Source of the DNA: Locusta migratoria
Taxonomy: Eukaryota > Arthropoda > Insecta > Orthoptera > Acrididae
Assembly (NCBI GenBank): GCA_026315105.1
Contig: CM048755.1
Span: 218,104,333 to 218,168,332, forward strand
Direction: 5' to 3'
DNA length: 64,000 nt
Shown: positions 10,345-21,599 of the stretch, one piece after another
Numbering within the stretch: position 1 is the stretch's first letter
Layout: each line of letters starts with the position of its first letter
The notes under the pieces: model-generated
What the model saw: only the letters and a program-made list of their open reading frames with translations
Told to the model about the DNA's origin: nothing
Databases searched by the model: none
Made by a program: the position numbers and the translations under genes

Positions 10345-10890
10345 ACTGTTAAAATTTTTAAAACAAATAATGAAAATGAAATGTTTCCGCCATGTAAGAT
10401 AGAAACCTGATCAACATGACACTCATCCTTGCTACTGCATGTGCTACTTCGCCATACAGGTACAGAGACCTCATTGGGTAGTATATAAGATACATGTGAG
10501 TTTCCCTTCAACTTAAGAGCTCCCTTTTTTGAATTTTCTGCATAGTTCGTTTTAAAACTTCTATGAGTTGACACCCTTCAATATACTATTAACATGCGAA
10601 GTCTCACCCAAACTGAATTTCCGAGACTGCAAGATCTCCCTGTTAGTAGGAGTTTAGTGCTTGCAATCGTTATCGTCGGAGGCACAGTGAGCAGTAGTGG
10701 TTATTTGGTTTTATGGGACACAATTTGGAGAGACCTGGAAATACTAGAGACAGTAAGTTCATAGTCATGATCTGAAGGAATGATTAGCATTTCAGTCTCG
10801 TAGGTTCAGTTTGTTTACTGTTGCTAGTTGACACAGGATCGCCGTTGGCCCAGATAACTTGATCCATGCCTCATGGCATCAACACGTATG
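10345..10890. other. Intergenic stretch, nothing recognised
   Basis: No repeat or coding signal was identified. The next recognisable sequence is the reverse Tc1 relic. Confidence 0.3.
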
Positions 10891-10899
10891 AGGTGCGAA

Positions 10900-11880
10900 A
10901 TGGCTCCTGTGGTATGCTATCACGCTGCAATCCCCTAATCACGGTGTTGATTAGGCCTCAGAACAGCCCGTGCCACGTCACACCAACCAGTCTACCGCCT
11001 GGTCAATGTGACGTGGCACAGGCTGTTGTGAGGCAATGTCTCTAGGTGGTGTTGGCTGAGCCTGTCGTTTTACCATATCCCACAGATTGCCGATTGGCGA
11101 CGAGCCTGGTGATCGACGCGCCAGGGTAAGCGGCTGACATCGCATGACACCAAGAGGGCACGTTCTCGTGCAGAAAAATGTTGTCGTCCATTGTTTTGCT
11201 GAAAGTCGCGTTTAGATTCTCGTGCAGAATGCGTATGCTGATTTCTGGATGTTATACACGTGGGTAAAACTGGTCAGAGTGCTCTGCAAACGCACCAACG
11301 GTGATTTGTGATTTTACCCAATAGCATCCCACACTACAAGGCCTTGAGTTGGTGTTCTATGTTTGTGCAAATGCATGCACTCTGATGACACTCAACTTAC
11401 GTGCGACGAACCAAAATGTGGACATAATTTCCAAAGAAACAGCACCTGAATTCGTACGAAAACACTACATGATGCCATTCCTGGCCGCGGTGAGTTAGAA
11501 CCATACAGCACTGCCATCTAGTATGATTCTGCACATTAGAGGTAGGCGTCACGCACCCAAAACTGCTGTATCAGAGCTGAGGAGGACGCAGATCTGTCCT
11601 GAAATGTTATTCGGATGAGGTGTCGATTTTCTCGGGGTGGGTGGGGGGTGGCGGATGGAAATCTGGGTGGTGCAACCTGACCCCGTCTCGTTGTGGTCTG
11701 TGGGCTTCCATGAATCTTTCTGCATACGCCCATTGCACTGTTGAAACACTTCGTCCTACACTGATCCATTACCTTCGGTTTATAGTGACAACGAAAGCCG
11801 CAGGTACATTTGACCAGTATGTGGTGTTGCGCCGCAATATGGATGTTGACCTTGAATCCGCTGCCCGACATGATTTAAAT
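10900..11880 (-). pseudogene. Tc1-like transposase relic
   Basis: On the minus strand the order is: an N-terminal helix-turn-helix remnant (ENRHLIRITFQDRSASSSAL, about 11640-11560), the GIMVWGAIGY-type block seen as TQGLVVWDAIG (about 11345), LVRLQSTLT, and the third catalytic block SPGSSPIGNLWDMVKRQ (about 11105-11055). In that block the expected Glu of SPIE is Gly. Stops and frameshifts separate the blocks. No terminal repeats were found. It is inactive on both counts. Confidence 0.6.
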
Positions 11881-12049
11881 ACTAATAATTTCTGCATAAA
11901 ATACTAATATACTGTGCATGTCCTGTAAATATAAACGTCCTCTCTCTAGTCTTTCGAGGTGTTCTGTGTTTTCTGAACGTGAGTGTATTGCTATTTGTAA
12001 ATGTCAAATTTGCAGTACATTTTTTAGACCTTATCAGTTTTACAAAGTA

Positions 12050-12647
12050 TGAAAATTGATTCCCAGATTAATGATCGCTTAGTCCCTCATCCAAGTCATT
12101 GGAGAAACGTCCATAAACTGAAATATAAGTTGTCCAAAGACGAGAATGCCTACGAAAGATATGTGGCACTACCAATCTTCGTTGTTGCAAGAAACACCAC
12201 ACCGAGGGAAGATCGTTTTTTTGGTATGCCAAGCAATGAGGGATGCCATGACCTCGGCACCTGCCATACGTGAATATGTACAGGAGACCCTACGTACAAT
12301 ATCCTGCATAGTGTCTCGACGACTTGTATGTGCCAGTTCTGGGTCCTACCACCCTCTGCGTTGCCATTGACACCAAAATACCAACGCTGATGTTTTGAGT
12401 GTTGGAGTGGTGCCCGAGATGCGTCGACAGAGGATGAATGGTGTAGTATCATGTTTAGTGATCGATTATTCTTCTCCATAGTCTCAGATAACCATTGTGT
12501 CCGGGTTTGGGGGAACTAAGGGCAGGGGCACATCTTAGCAATATTGTGGATAGACCCACAGGCGTAGCCCCTGGCATCATGGAGCGGGCAGACATAGGCT
12601 ATGCGTTCAACGCGTTTAGCATGGTTGGGCAGACATTGACTACACAG
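12050..12647 (+). pseudogene. Tc1-like transposase relic, 5' part
   Basis: Blocks in order: TPREDRFF and AMRDAMTSAPAIREYVQETL (helix-turn-helix half), LPLTPKYQR, EDEWCSIMFSDRLFF (first catalytic Asp kept in FSD), DNHCVRVWG and PTGVAPGIM. Stops occur between blocks. It is interrupted at 12648 by a 237 bp insert and continues at 12885. Confidence 0.6.
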
Positions 12648-12884
12648 CATAGGCGGATCCAAAGGGGAGGAGGAGTCGAAGGGTCGTTCGCCCCCTACCC
12701 CCCCCCCCCACCCCAACACTTCTTTTCAGCAGCTCTTCAAAACTGTGAGACTTTTGTTTGATTGGGCGTGTGGTAAAAGGGGTGGCCGGTACTAGTCTTT
12801 CTACTGAGCCAGAGTTTAGCTGATGATGAGAATTCTTTCATCGCCCCCCCCTCACCCCAACAGGCCGTCTTGGATCCACGCCTG
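12648..12884. mobile_element. hAT-type MITE inserted in Tc1
   Basis: Ends are CATAGGCGGATCC at the left and GGATCCACGCCTG at the right, near-perfect inverted termini. They are flanked by the 8 bp direct repeats CTACACAG (12640-12647) and CTATACAG (12885-12892), one mismatch. An 8 bp duplication and CANNGGCGGATCC-like ends point to the hAT superfamily. Two long C tracts lie inside (12691-12710 and 12844-12850). No transposase is present. Confidence 0.6.
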
Positions 12885-13210
12885 CTATACAGTGATACGT
12901 CACAGACATTCTGAGTCTGCATGTCCTACGTATGTCACAGTACCTTGGGACTGCACAGCCACACACATCGTGGACTGGCTATATCATATTGAGGTCCTCC
13001 CACGTCAGGAGGCTCGGTGAACCTCTCCATCACTAAGGACGTGAGGGATGAAATTGGAAAGGACCTCCTTCCCAGTACCAACACACGGGATCTGGAGGGA
13101 CAGCTGCATAAACTCTGGACAAACTTGCCTCAAGGGAGCTGTTAGACTCCATTCTGAACCACAAGAGGGCATGCATTGCCGCCAACGTTCCACCTATATC
13201 AACTGTCTTG
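12885..13210 (+). pseudogene. Tc1-like transposase relic, 3' part
   Basis: After the MITE the transposase resumes with CTATHIVDWLYHIEVLP, DEIGKDLLPSTNTRDLEGQL and LHKLWTNLPQG, and in another frame LDSILNHKRACIAANVPP, the usual Tc1 C-terminus. The NPIE/SPIE block is lost and frames shift repeatedly. Confidence 0.55.
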
Positions 13211-13310
13211 TCTCTTTCATCCCATATTGTAATCAGTTCAATAAGGTCTCATGGTCTTTCATAATATATAGTTTTATTCACTTCTAATCACTCCTTTCGA
13301 ATGCATCAGT

Positions 13311-13488
13311 TGTTTGGCTGCATGGTCTAAGGCGTTATACTACGGACTGGGTGGCCATTCCCGCCGGAGATTAAAGTTCTTCCTCGGGCATGGATGCGTG
13401 TGTGTGTGTTTGTCCTTAGTGTAAGTTAAAGTAGTTGGTAAGTCTAGGGACTGATGACCGTGGAAGTTTTGTCCAATAGGTTTACAAA
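13311..13488 (+). repeat. Diverged SINE-A copy
   Basis: The head is eroded (GGTCTAAGGCG, GGCCATTCCCG, CCTCGGGCATGGATG), followed by a short GT tract, GTCCTTAGTGTAAG, and a tail with GGGACTGATGACC and TTTACAAACATTTT. Confidence 0.75.
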
Positions 13489-13489
13489 C

Positions 13490-14174
13490 ATTTTCATTTC
13501 AGTCACTAGTTTTGTCAGACAATGTCGTGCATAGTGACTGGGTGCAATAAAGAGTGAAGTGGTGTTTAAAACTAGGTAACAGTGAAGTGAATAATGTATT
13601 AAACAGGAATCTAAATGATTGTGTAGTCTAATCTATTGGTAAGTCAAGCATATTTCCAGCAGTATAACATGGCACATACGTGGTTGCATTAAAAACAAAT
13701 CAAAACAAAACAAAACAAAAAATTGTACTGGAACATTGATCACATTTTTTAATTGTCAGAAAATGAGAAATTTGACGATGTTACCTATTTTCAGCTATTT
13801 TCATGGCAAAAGTTATAAAATACTCTAACATACTAGTCACTTTCCTTCATGCATAACTTATGCAATTGCACAGTGTCCTATCTTTAACAAGTCAGTATGA
13901 ATTTCGATGATAATGTTATTTGTTCCTTCTGTCCTACATTTTCACATTAAAAGTGAAATAATTACTAAATCAAGTAATTATAATTTTCCATTAGTAAATT
14001 AATCCAGTCAATTTAATAGACTGCACATTTTTTATTGAAACCTGAATAATACAGCATGTTTAGTTCCTTCTGTTTTTACTAACATCTTTTGAAGGTCAGA
14101 AGAACTATTGTAAATGGCAATGAATCTTTTCTTTATCTAATATTTACCAATGGAATAAGGTTCAAATATTTACA
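13490..14174. other. AT-rich intergenic stretch
   Basis: Contains a short AAAAC repeat near 13690-13720. No coding or element termini were seen. Confidence 0.35.
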
Positions 14175-14680
14175 AGGTGTGTCTGAAAATTTCAGTGAAT
14201 GATCTCAGGAAATATAGGATACAAGAGTTACAAAGAAACTACCTTTATTGGCCTTCAAAGTAATCACCACACGCTACAATACACTTCTGACATCGGTTGT
14301 ACAGCTGTTGGAAACTGTCAGCAAACACTTCTTTTCGAATCGCTAGAAGCACTGAGGTCATGCTCTGTTGGAACTCCACAACCATTGCAAAGCGTAAGCC
14401 TGGAAGTCTGCAAGTATCTGTCGCACTCATTCGATATGGCTGGGACTGTGATTGTGGATTGTTGACCCAAACAAGACTCATTCTTGAGACCTTCCTTTCC
14501 GTCTCTAAATCGTTTAAACCACTCAGACACACATTTTACTCACTACTTCAACACCATACACTTGCACTAACATCCCATCAGTCTCTGTAGTCGTTTTGCC
14601 TAATTTAAAACAAAATTGGATGTTAACGCATTGCTCCATTGTAAGGAGTGAAGAATTACTTACCTCATCACATTCCATTT
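14175..14680 (-). pseudogene. mariner transposase with central deletion
   Basis: The minus strand starts with MECDEVSNSSLLTMEQ and IQFCFKLGKTTTET, then a frameshift to SEWFKRFRDGKEGLKNE, the mariner N-terminal helix-turn-helix region. It then passes directly to the C-terminal signature FADSFQQLYNRCQKCIVACG followed by DYFEG. The catalytic centre (all three Asp) is absent, so about 500 bp remain of an element normally near 1.3 kb. Confidence 0.7.
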
Positions 14681-14699
14681 TTATGTTCACAAACAGAAG

Positions 14700-15435
14700 T
14701 GTCTCATTTTTCTGAGCAATTTGTTATGCCACACACATGGTGTTTGGGTTGGTAATTAGAGACAGTAATTACTGTTCTTGGAAAATCCATTGCATCTAAG
14801 TACAGTGTATATGTTACGAGGCTGCCGCAGGACAGACATTTTAAAACTGCGCGGCGTGGTATGGGAGGCTGGATCGGTCGCTCGCTGCGGTTGAGCCCTC
14901 GCAGCAGGTGGCGAGGCGAGGAAGGCTTTTAACAGAACAATAGCGGACAGTACGGCATGTGTGGTCACACGCCGGCAAAAAGACTCGCCCTCCACCAAGT
15001 AAATATCGGCGCAAAATCCAGACGCCGAGAGGATGTCGGCTTTCAAAACACACCCAACCAGTTTTTAACATTAACTTTCTGTGGAGGAACTTGGCGTAAA
15101 GAGACGACCAGCGTTTTGCTTCGGCATTTCTGTTTGGTGGCGTACAGCAAACTGGGGACGAATGCCGAAAGATATATACAATTGACGGTGCTACGAAAAA
15201 ACACGTATCTTTGGTGGTGAGTGTCGCGTGCAGAAGACTAGCCGCCTGTGTGCCGATCTGGGTGGTGCCACGTTTTGGGTTGCAGGCTTCACCTATAATT
15301 AACGGCACTCTCACAGAAGGAGCAGTGGACATTTTTGCCCATCCACAATAATTAGTTAACGTTTACGGACAAAAGCGAGAAGGCATGTCGGTGGGCTGGT
15401 TTGCTGAATCACCGTACCCTGCCAAATTAGATTTT
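14700..15435. other. Unclassified stretch with GC-rich segment
   Basis: 14820-15330 is GC-rich. A 163-codon open frame on the minus strand (15332-14841) has many Arg/Cys/Ser and no recognisable domain. It may be part of an LTR or an old repeat. Confidence 0.25.
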
Positions 15436-15439
15436 GACT

Positions 15440-15860
15440 AGGCAATCCACAGAAATTTACAATAGAAGAGCATCAAACGTATTCCAAAATTCTAGAACAG
15501 TCCAACGCCAGAGATAGAAATCTATAGTTTTTTGCATCTGTTCGACGATCCTTCTTGAAAACAGGAATTATTTGCGCTATTTTCCAGTCCTTAGGTATGC
15601 TTTGTTCCTTTATAGAGACCTACAGTACACTGCTGATAGAAGGGAAAGAATTCCTTCATGTTCTCTACGCCGCATCGGCTTAGTATCCCGCCTGGTACAT
15701 GCGCCTTTCCTCTGTTTTGTCCTTTACCAATTATTTCAATTTTTTTTCCTTTTTCGTTTTCTCTTTCGTGCGACAATTTAGACGAACTACTACAGAGCGA
15801 TCTTCATCTGTGAAACCGTTTTTAAAAACTACGTTTAATATCTTTTTTGCATCATCCCCT
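15440..15860 (-). mobile_element. CR1/Jockey-type LINE fragment (start of RT)
   Basis: The minus strand gives DDAKKILNVVFKNGFTDEDR (about 15857-15798) and then SIPKDWKIAQIIPVFKKDRR and TDAKNYRFLSLALDCSRI (about 15600-15490), the linker and first RT block of CR1-like elements. No FADD palm motif follows. It is truncated and frameshifted. Confidence 0.6.
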
Positions 15861-15864
15861 ATTC

Positions 15865-16455
15865 ATTTGTGGTCAGAGTGTCTTCACATTTGGCTTCTTA
15901 CTGTATTACTAATTTATGCGTTTTACACATTATAGATTCACAAAATCAATGCAAGCTGAGAGAGATACTTCGCTTTGTATAAGATGGTATTTACTGCAGG
16001 TCTTATGTTTCATGTAACTGACGGTTGCAGGTGTTTCAGTAGTCTGGATCCCACGTAAGGAGCCGATAAGGACTATATTTAATTGGGGAAGACTGGTCTG
16101 TTGTTTTCAGCATCAAATTGAATTACTAAACACGATGTACCAAGATAGTATCGTCGAGTACAATCAAACCACTTATTGAATTTCAGCAAGATAACACTGT
16201 AAAAAGTTTATATATATTTCAACATATTCTATGATATGCTGCCTCGGGGCATCCGCTGTACGTAAGTCGGCATGGAAGGTCCAAGGAAGGTGTACAAGTT
16301 TGCATCACTGTGAAACAGTGTTATACCTGTACTTTTAAATCAGACTTGGAGTCATTGTGAATCGCACGGCGGCTCCAACACAACTTATGAACAACGTAGC
16401 CAATAGTCTCGGCTATGTATCTCAAATTGTGTATGCTAGAAACTAAAGTGTGATC
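15865..16455. other. Intergenic stretch, nothing recognised
   Basis: AT-rich, without a repeat or coding signal that I could identify. Confidence 0.35.
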
Positions 16456-16456
16456 A

Positions 16457-16653
16457 GTGTTCAAATGGTTGTTAAGCTTAAGGGACTTAACTGCGGGGTC
16501 ATCAGTCCCTAAACTTACAAACTACTTACGAACCACCTTATACTAAATACGACACAAATATCCAAGCCCGAGGGGGATTCGAATACTCGACGGGGAGCGG
16601 CCTCGCGCATCGTAGCATAGCGCCTCAATGCGCTTGGCCACTCCGCCGCGGCA
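16457..16653 (-). repeat. SINE-A copy, older head subfamily
   Basis: The minus copy runs from TTCAAATGGTTG through CATCAGTCCCTAAAC and GGGGGATTCGAATA to CCACTCCGCCGCGG. The head matches the subfamily at 6318-6517. Confidence 0.9.
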
Positions 16654-16744
16654 ACTAAGATGTGAGAAAAGATCTGTTTCCTTGACACTTCATCATTTCG
16701 TAGTCTACCTCTAACAGTATACCGAAACACGCAAATGGAAGAAG

Positions 16745-16996
16745 GAAGAAATGAAGCTTACGGTTTAACGTCCCGTGAACAGGTTGGTCATTAGAGACGG
16801 TGCTCATGATCGGATTTTTCAGTAAGGCCGGAAAAAGAAATCGGCCGTGCCTTTTGAAAGGCAGTACCCCGGAATTTTCCCGAAGCTATTTAGGGAAATC
16901 ACGGAAAACGTAAATCTAGATGACCGGTGGTGGATATGAACCACCGTCCTCCTGTGTGCGAGTCCAGTGTATCATCACTACGCCACTGAGTTTAAC
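16745..16996 (-). repeat. SINE-B copy (second tRNA-derived family)
   Basis: On the minus strand: tRNA-like head (GTGGCGTAGTGATGATACAC, box B-like GGTTCATATCC), then CATCTAGATTTACGTTTTCC, GTGATTTCCCTAAATAGCTT, AAAGGCACGGCCGATT and GACCAACCTGTTCACGGG. This conserved arthropod SINE body also occurs at 19398-19628. Confidence 0.75.
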
Positions 16997-17050
16997 TGAT
17001 AGCATGTTCTGCTGTTATTAGTGAGGGTGGAGGTAGAACAAAACCTGGCT

Positions 17051-17225
17051 TTTGGGACTTAACTACGGGGTCATCAGTCCCTAAACTTACAAACTACTTA
17101 TGAACTAGCTAATACTACGGACGGCACAAATATCCATGCCCAAGGGGGGATTCGAACCCCCGACCGTGTTGGCCGTGCAGACCGTGACTGGAGCGCCTCA
17201 GTCCCCTCGGCCACCGCGGCCGGCC
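17051..17225 (-). repeat. SINE-A copy, 3' tip missing
   Basis: The minus copy runs from GGGACTTAACTACGGGG to CCACCGCGGCCGGCC. The last roughly 20 bases of the tail are absent. No clear target duplication. Confidence 0.9.
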
Positions 17226-17228
17226 ACT

Positions 17229-17507
17229 GAACATTCCTGCACCTTCAGAGAAATGTGCTCTTTCACCAGAAAAACATGCGTGGACACACTTCTTTGATTA
17301 CACAAAGTATACTTCCCGCTATTCTGAGCAATATATTCGCCACATCTCTCCCACAATATTTAATGAGGAACAGCACAGAACTGTATTTGAAACAGCATTA
17401 CTGACAAAATTCCTTAGCACAGGTGAAAAGGGCATCGGAGATATCTCGCAAGAAGATGTCTGTACCTCTATTATGGCCTTCATTCACGGGTGCCAGACAG
17501 CATTGTG
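17229..17507 (+). other. Open frame without start, unrecognised
   Basis: About 92 codons stay open with balanced amino acid use (PSEKCALSPEKHAWTHFFDY, then FNEEQHRTVFETALLTKF and GDISQEDVCTSIMAF), ending at a TAG near 17507. The composition looks like former coding sequence rather than random AT-rich DNA, but I cannot name a family. It begins right at the SINE end. Confidence 0.3.
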
Positions 17508-17509
17508 TT

Positions 17510-18545
17510 AGAGAACTATCTATCAGATGTGAGGCCATCGTAGCTACTTCAGGCAGTTCGGTCCCTCACTCCGAAAACGGAACATATTTAAAATCCGACG
17601 AAGAAAATCATTGAGTGCCTCGAATACGCAAAAGAAGGAAAAGGACAAAAAACGGGGTTATTCGCAGCATCAGGAATTTACGAAATAGTTTGTATTTCCG
17701 GCAACGAGTATACCGGAACGAAGAGGCAATCCGATAACATCAGGATCACGCACGGTAAATGAAACTGCAGGCTGGGGCAGATGAAATCTGCTGTGCTTGA
17801 GCACGCGCTGCATGATGCAGAACATCGCATAAAATTTGCGGAATTTCAAGTTATATCTAGGGCAAGAAATTACCATACTCGTTTGTTCAGAGAGCACAAC
17901 AAGATCTAAAAACGTAACTTCAACTAGAGAGAGGAAAGTCTCATTTTACGCTGATGTTTGGTTCTTATCTTACAGAAAACTACGACTGCATGCAGAAAGC
18001 GAGAGGTGTACTGCGCACGGACAATACCGCGCGAGTATATTTCATCCGCTGCCCAATACCTCTGCTTCACGAGCAAGGAAATATAATTCTCTCAAAATTA
18101 AAGGCACTCGTGCTATGGAAACGGCAGATTATCAAACAAAACACCCGTCGGCCGAAAAAGCAGAAACAGGCAATGCTGGAATTGTTATAAAGCACGATCT
18201 GTGTATAGACTTCTGAACCTGTGACTGCGACCGAATACAATGGTCATAATAACAAAATAATACGAGAATGAAACTTCATTCATTGCTTAAAGGTGTTTGT
18301 TTCCATTTCCCGCTGGCGTATTTCAATAATCTGGCTGGGATTGGCATTGTGTAGCAGAGGAACAGCGGGGAGGCTGCGATTTACGTTTTCAATTACTACG
18401 CCGTGGCCACTTGTTGTGGCTTCGGCATGTGTTGCTGATTGGAGCCCGCTCCGTTACAATTCCCACAGGAACATTTGTAAAGTGCGTTGTGAACGGTAAT
18501 TGCCTGGCGCTAAACGGAAGATCTTGGGGCGCCCAAATGTGATAA
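17510..18545. other. Intergenic stretch, unclassified
   Basis: A 126-codon plus-strand frame (17836-18216) has no recognised motif. No repeat termini are visible. Confidence 0.3.
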
Positions 18546-18548
18546 ATC

Positions 18549-18605
18549 ACACACACACACACACACCTGTGCACGTACACACGTTCCATCTCTCCCTCTC
18601 TCTTT

Positions 18606-18646
<41 letters not shown>
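18549..18646. repeat. CA and GA microsatellites
   Basis: CA runs at 18549-18566 and 18606-18621, with a TCTC-rich linker, then a GA run at 18621-18646. Confidence 0.95.
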
Positions 18647-18740
18647 ATTCAACTTTCCCCTTCATAAAGTAATTTCGACAGCTAGTGTGTGCAGATGTTA
18701 TGTAGTCCGTATGTAGTAGCATAGCGTGTTATTTAAGCGC

Positions 18741-18937
18741 CGGCCGCGGTGGCCGAGGGGACTGAGGCGCTTCAGTCACGGTCTGCACGGCCACTACGGT
18801 CGGGGGTTCGAATCCCCCCTCGGGCATGGATATTTGTGCCGTCCTAGTTCGTAAATAGTTCATAAGTAGTTTGTAAGTTTAGGGACTGATGACCCCGTAG
18901 TTAAGTCCCATAGACTCTACAAACATTTGAACATTTT
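18741..18937 (+). repeat. SINE-A copy (GTCCTAGTTCG subfamily)
   Basis: Intact head and tail. The linker reads GTCCTAGTTCGTAAATAG instead of GTCCTTAGTATTAGC, a subfamily also seen at 26011, 33759, 40310 and 50166. Confidence 0.95.
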
Positions 18938-19185
18938 TTAAAAACCATGCTCCCTATGCTCCACTCGTGTGAAATATTATGCACAATCCCCCGTGGTGGA
19001 TTCTGTCAAAAAGTGAAGGCCTAAAAATGTGCAGTCATGGCGGTGATACCAAAGAATCAGAATACGATTTCTTATCCCACCGTTAGGGTTACAGTATGAA
19101 GCTATTCCCGATCTTTCTGCTAAATTAAGTTTCACGTCGTTACACTTACAACGGTATAGAAAGGATGGGAACTAAAGAAAAGCAG

Positions 19186-19261
19186 CGGTGAAGTGGCCGA
19201 GCGACTTGCTGCGAGGCGCGCGGTTGCTTGCCGTTGGATGTTCGAGTCCTTCCTGGGGCAT

Positions 19262-19298
<37 letters not shown>

Positions 19299-19362
19299 TT
19301 AGGTTATTTTAACTTAGTTTAAGTGGTCTGTTTGCCTAGGGACTAATACCCAAAGATTTGAA
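19186..19362 (+). repeat. Old SINE-A copy with TG microsatellite
   Basis: Head GCGGTGAAGTGGCCGAGCGA, box B-like GATGTTCGAGTCC, CTGGGGCATGGG, then a TG run (19264-19292), GTCCTTAGGTTATTTTAAC and an eroded tail (GGGACTAATACCC). Confidence 0.8.
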
Positions 19363-19397
19363 CTAAAGAAAAACTGGTCAGAGGAGAGGGAAGGGAG

Positions 19398-19629
19398 GGA
19401 AGGAAAGCTTGTGGTTTAACGTCTCGTCGACAGCGTGGTCATTAGAGACGGAGCGGAGTTTTGGGTAAGGATGGGGAAGAAATCGACCGTGCCATTTCAA
19501 AAGAACCATCCCTAGAGCGATTTAGAGAAATCTCGGAAAACCTACATCTAGATGGCCGGAGGTGGATTTGAACCACTGTAGTCTCGAATTCTAAAACAGT
19601 GCGTTACCACTGCGCCACCTCGCTCGGTG
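19398..19629 (-). repeat. SINE-B copy
   Basis: Minus strand: CCGAGCGAGGTGGCGCAGTG, box B GGTTCAAATCC, CATCTAGATGTAGGTTTTCC, GAGATTTCTCTAAATCGC, then the GACCACGCTGTCGACGAG block. Better preserved than the copy at 16745-16996. Confidence 0.85.
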
Positions 19630-19839
19630 CTTAGAAATGAAAAACAAATACACGATCTTCAGAAGCAAATTAAATTACATAGACTGATTGATTATATACG
19701 GAGTTGTCAAAGCAGTATGAACATCATGCGGTATACGTCATCTAGTTGCAACTTTGCACCACTGTGTATGTGTTAACACTGAGACGCGACCGCAATGCAC
19801 TACGAGTGTACGACGGCTTGGGCATTACCTTGCTGTATA

Positions 19840-20299
19840 CACTCCTAGCCATTAAAATTGCTACACCACTAAGATGACGCGCTACAGACGCGAAATTTAA
19901 CCGACAGGAAGAAGATGCTGTGATATTCAAATGATTCGTTTTTCAGATCATTCACACAAGGCTGGCACCGATGGCGACACTTACAACGTGCTGACATGAG
20001 GAAAGTTTCCAACCGATTTCTCTTACACACAGCAGTTGACCGGCGTTGTGTTGTGAAACGTTGTTGTGATGCCTGGTGTAAGGAGGAGAAATGCTTACCA
20101 CCACGTTTCCGACATTGAAGAGGTCGGATTGTAGCCTATCGCGATTGCGGTTTATCGTATCGCGACATTGCTGCTCACGTTGGTCGCGAACCAATGACTG
20201 TTAGCAGAATACGTAATCGGTGGGTTCAAAAGGCCAATATGGACCGCCGTGCTGGATCCCAACGGCCTCGTGTCACTATCAGTCGAGATGACAGGCAAC
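19840..20299 (+). pseudogene. Tc1-family element, 5' half (terminal repeat and N-terminal transposase)
   Basis: The element starts with CACTCCTAGCCATTAAAATT after a TA. Its partner TIR is at 24906-24935. The transposase begins at the ATG at 20070 (MPGVRRRNAYHHVSDIEEVG), shifts frame near 20130, and continues RIVAYRDCGLSYRDIAAHVG and VSRIRNRWVQKANMDRR (paired-type helix-turn-helix), ending at SRDDRQL where the fold-back element inserts. The remainder is at 24008-24935. Confidence 0.8.
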
Positions 20300-20302
20300 T
20301 TA

Positions 20303-20850
20303 TAGTCCAGTCAATGAATGCTCAAAAGAGGGGTGTAGAGTGCATGGAATATGCGAAAATTTTTGACTTCATGTCTTTGTTAGGGATAGTTAGAAGGTGA
20401 AAATACTAAAAGTCCCCGCCCCTGGGGGGGGGGGGAGAGCTTAAGTGGGGATGGAGGTGGAAAGGTACATTTTTTTGTTTTTTTGTTTTTCGTTTATATC
20501 ACGAAAACGGTCCACTTTAGGAAAAAATTGATCCAAATAAAAAAGAAAGATAATTGAATTTGCTATAAAATTGTTTCAGTACATGTATATCGAATTCCCA
20601 ACGGTTTTCGAGATATACGTTATTGAAAATCGACAATTTCGGAAAAAATCATTTTTACCTCACTAATTTTGTCAAACTTTTACTTCTAGCGACTCACTCG
20701 CTCGATACTCAGAAAATGTGTCAGAAAGAAAGTTGTAGAGTATTAAATTTCCTTCAGTTTGATGTGCACATTTGCAACTGCAATCAGAAGTTACATCATT
20801 TATAAGATGTGCGCTCAGTTTCGTTGTCCTTCTAGAAATGAGTGTGACGT
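20303..20850 (+). repeat. Left inverted arm of fold-back element
   Basis: Includes GGAATATGCGAAAATTTTTG, CTTTGTTAGGGATAGTTAG, AAAAGTCCCCGCCC, ATTGAATTTGCTATAAAATT and AATGTGTCAGAAAGAAAGTT. All recur inverted in 23470-24004. Confidence 0.85.
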
Positions 20851-20924
20851 TTTTAACTTACGAAACATGATAGCATGGTAAATAACAACACTTCAACACC
20901 CTAACACTGGTAATAAAGTAATTG

Positions 20925-21025
20925 GCCGTGGTGGAGTGGCCAAGTGCATTGAGGCGCTATGCTCCGATGCGTGAGGCCATTCCCCGTCGGGGGTTCGAAT
21001 CCCCCTCGGGCATTGGTTTGTGCTG
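20925..21025 (+). repeat. SINE-A head fragment
   Basis: GGCCGTGGTGGAGTGGCCAA, GCGCTATGCTCCGATGCG, box B GGTTCGAATCC and CTCGGGCATTGGTTTGTG are present. The tail is replaced by the 3' end of the reverse SINE-D copy. Confidence 0.85.
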
Positions 21026-21346
21026 TCTTTAGTAAGGTAAGGTAAAGCAGTCAACAATCCGAAGATTGGTTTGAACACCACAGTGCTTTACTAAGCATGG
21101 TCCTGTTTGGAGGTGGTATGCCGTTGCCTTCCTTCGAACTGACTTACCCAGCCAGTTATAGGGGGACCTACAGTTTAACGTGGGTTCCGAACCACGGTGC
21201 TACTCGGTATTTTTCACATGAGCATTACTGCCAGAGGTGAAAGAAGTGGAAAGAGACAGATAAAAATCCTAGTACATGGCGGGGATCGAACCCGCGACCT
21301 TCGGATTTGTAGTCTGGCACTCTACCACTGTGCAACCGAGGCGCAC
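21026..21346 (-). repeat. SINE-D copy (fourth tRNA-derived family)
   Basis: Minus strand: GCGCCTCGGTTGCACAGTGG, AGAGTGCCAGACTACAAATC, box B GGTTCGATCCC, then TAGGATTTTTATCTGTCTC, TTTCCACTTCTTTCACC and the 3' part reading GGAAGGCAACGGCATACCAC. The tRNA-like head is well preserved. Confidence 0.75.
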
Positions 21347-21507
21347 CTGTCTCTAGTATGAGTTAGCCGACATTTCCGCCTGGCGGAGTAAACTGTAGTT
21401 GACGGCCCGGCCGCGACCGTGTAGCGCCAGTGCCCCACTACACACGGCGCTGCGCACAGTGCGCTGGTAGAGGCGGCGGCACGGACACGGTGAGGGCGCT
21501 GTTTGGC

Positions 21508-21599
21508 TGTGCCTGAGTTAGTTTATAAACAGTTTGTAAGTTTAGGGAGTGATGATCCCGCAGTTAAGTCCCACAAGCTTAACAAACATTTGAACATTT
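21508..21599 (+). repeat. SINE-A tail fragment
   Basis: CTGAGTTAGTTTATAAACAG, GTTTAGGGAGTGATGATCCC and GCTTAACAAACATTTGAACA are present. The head is missing or unrecognisable in the GC-rich sequence before it (21400-21500). Confidence 0.85.
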
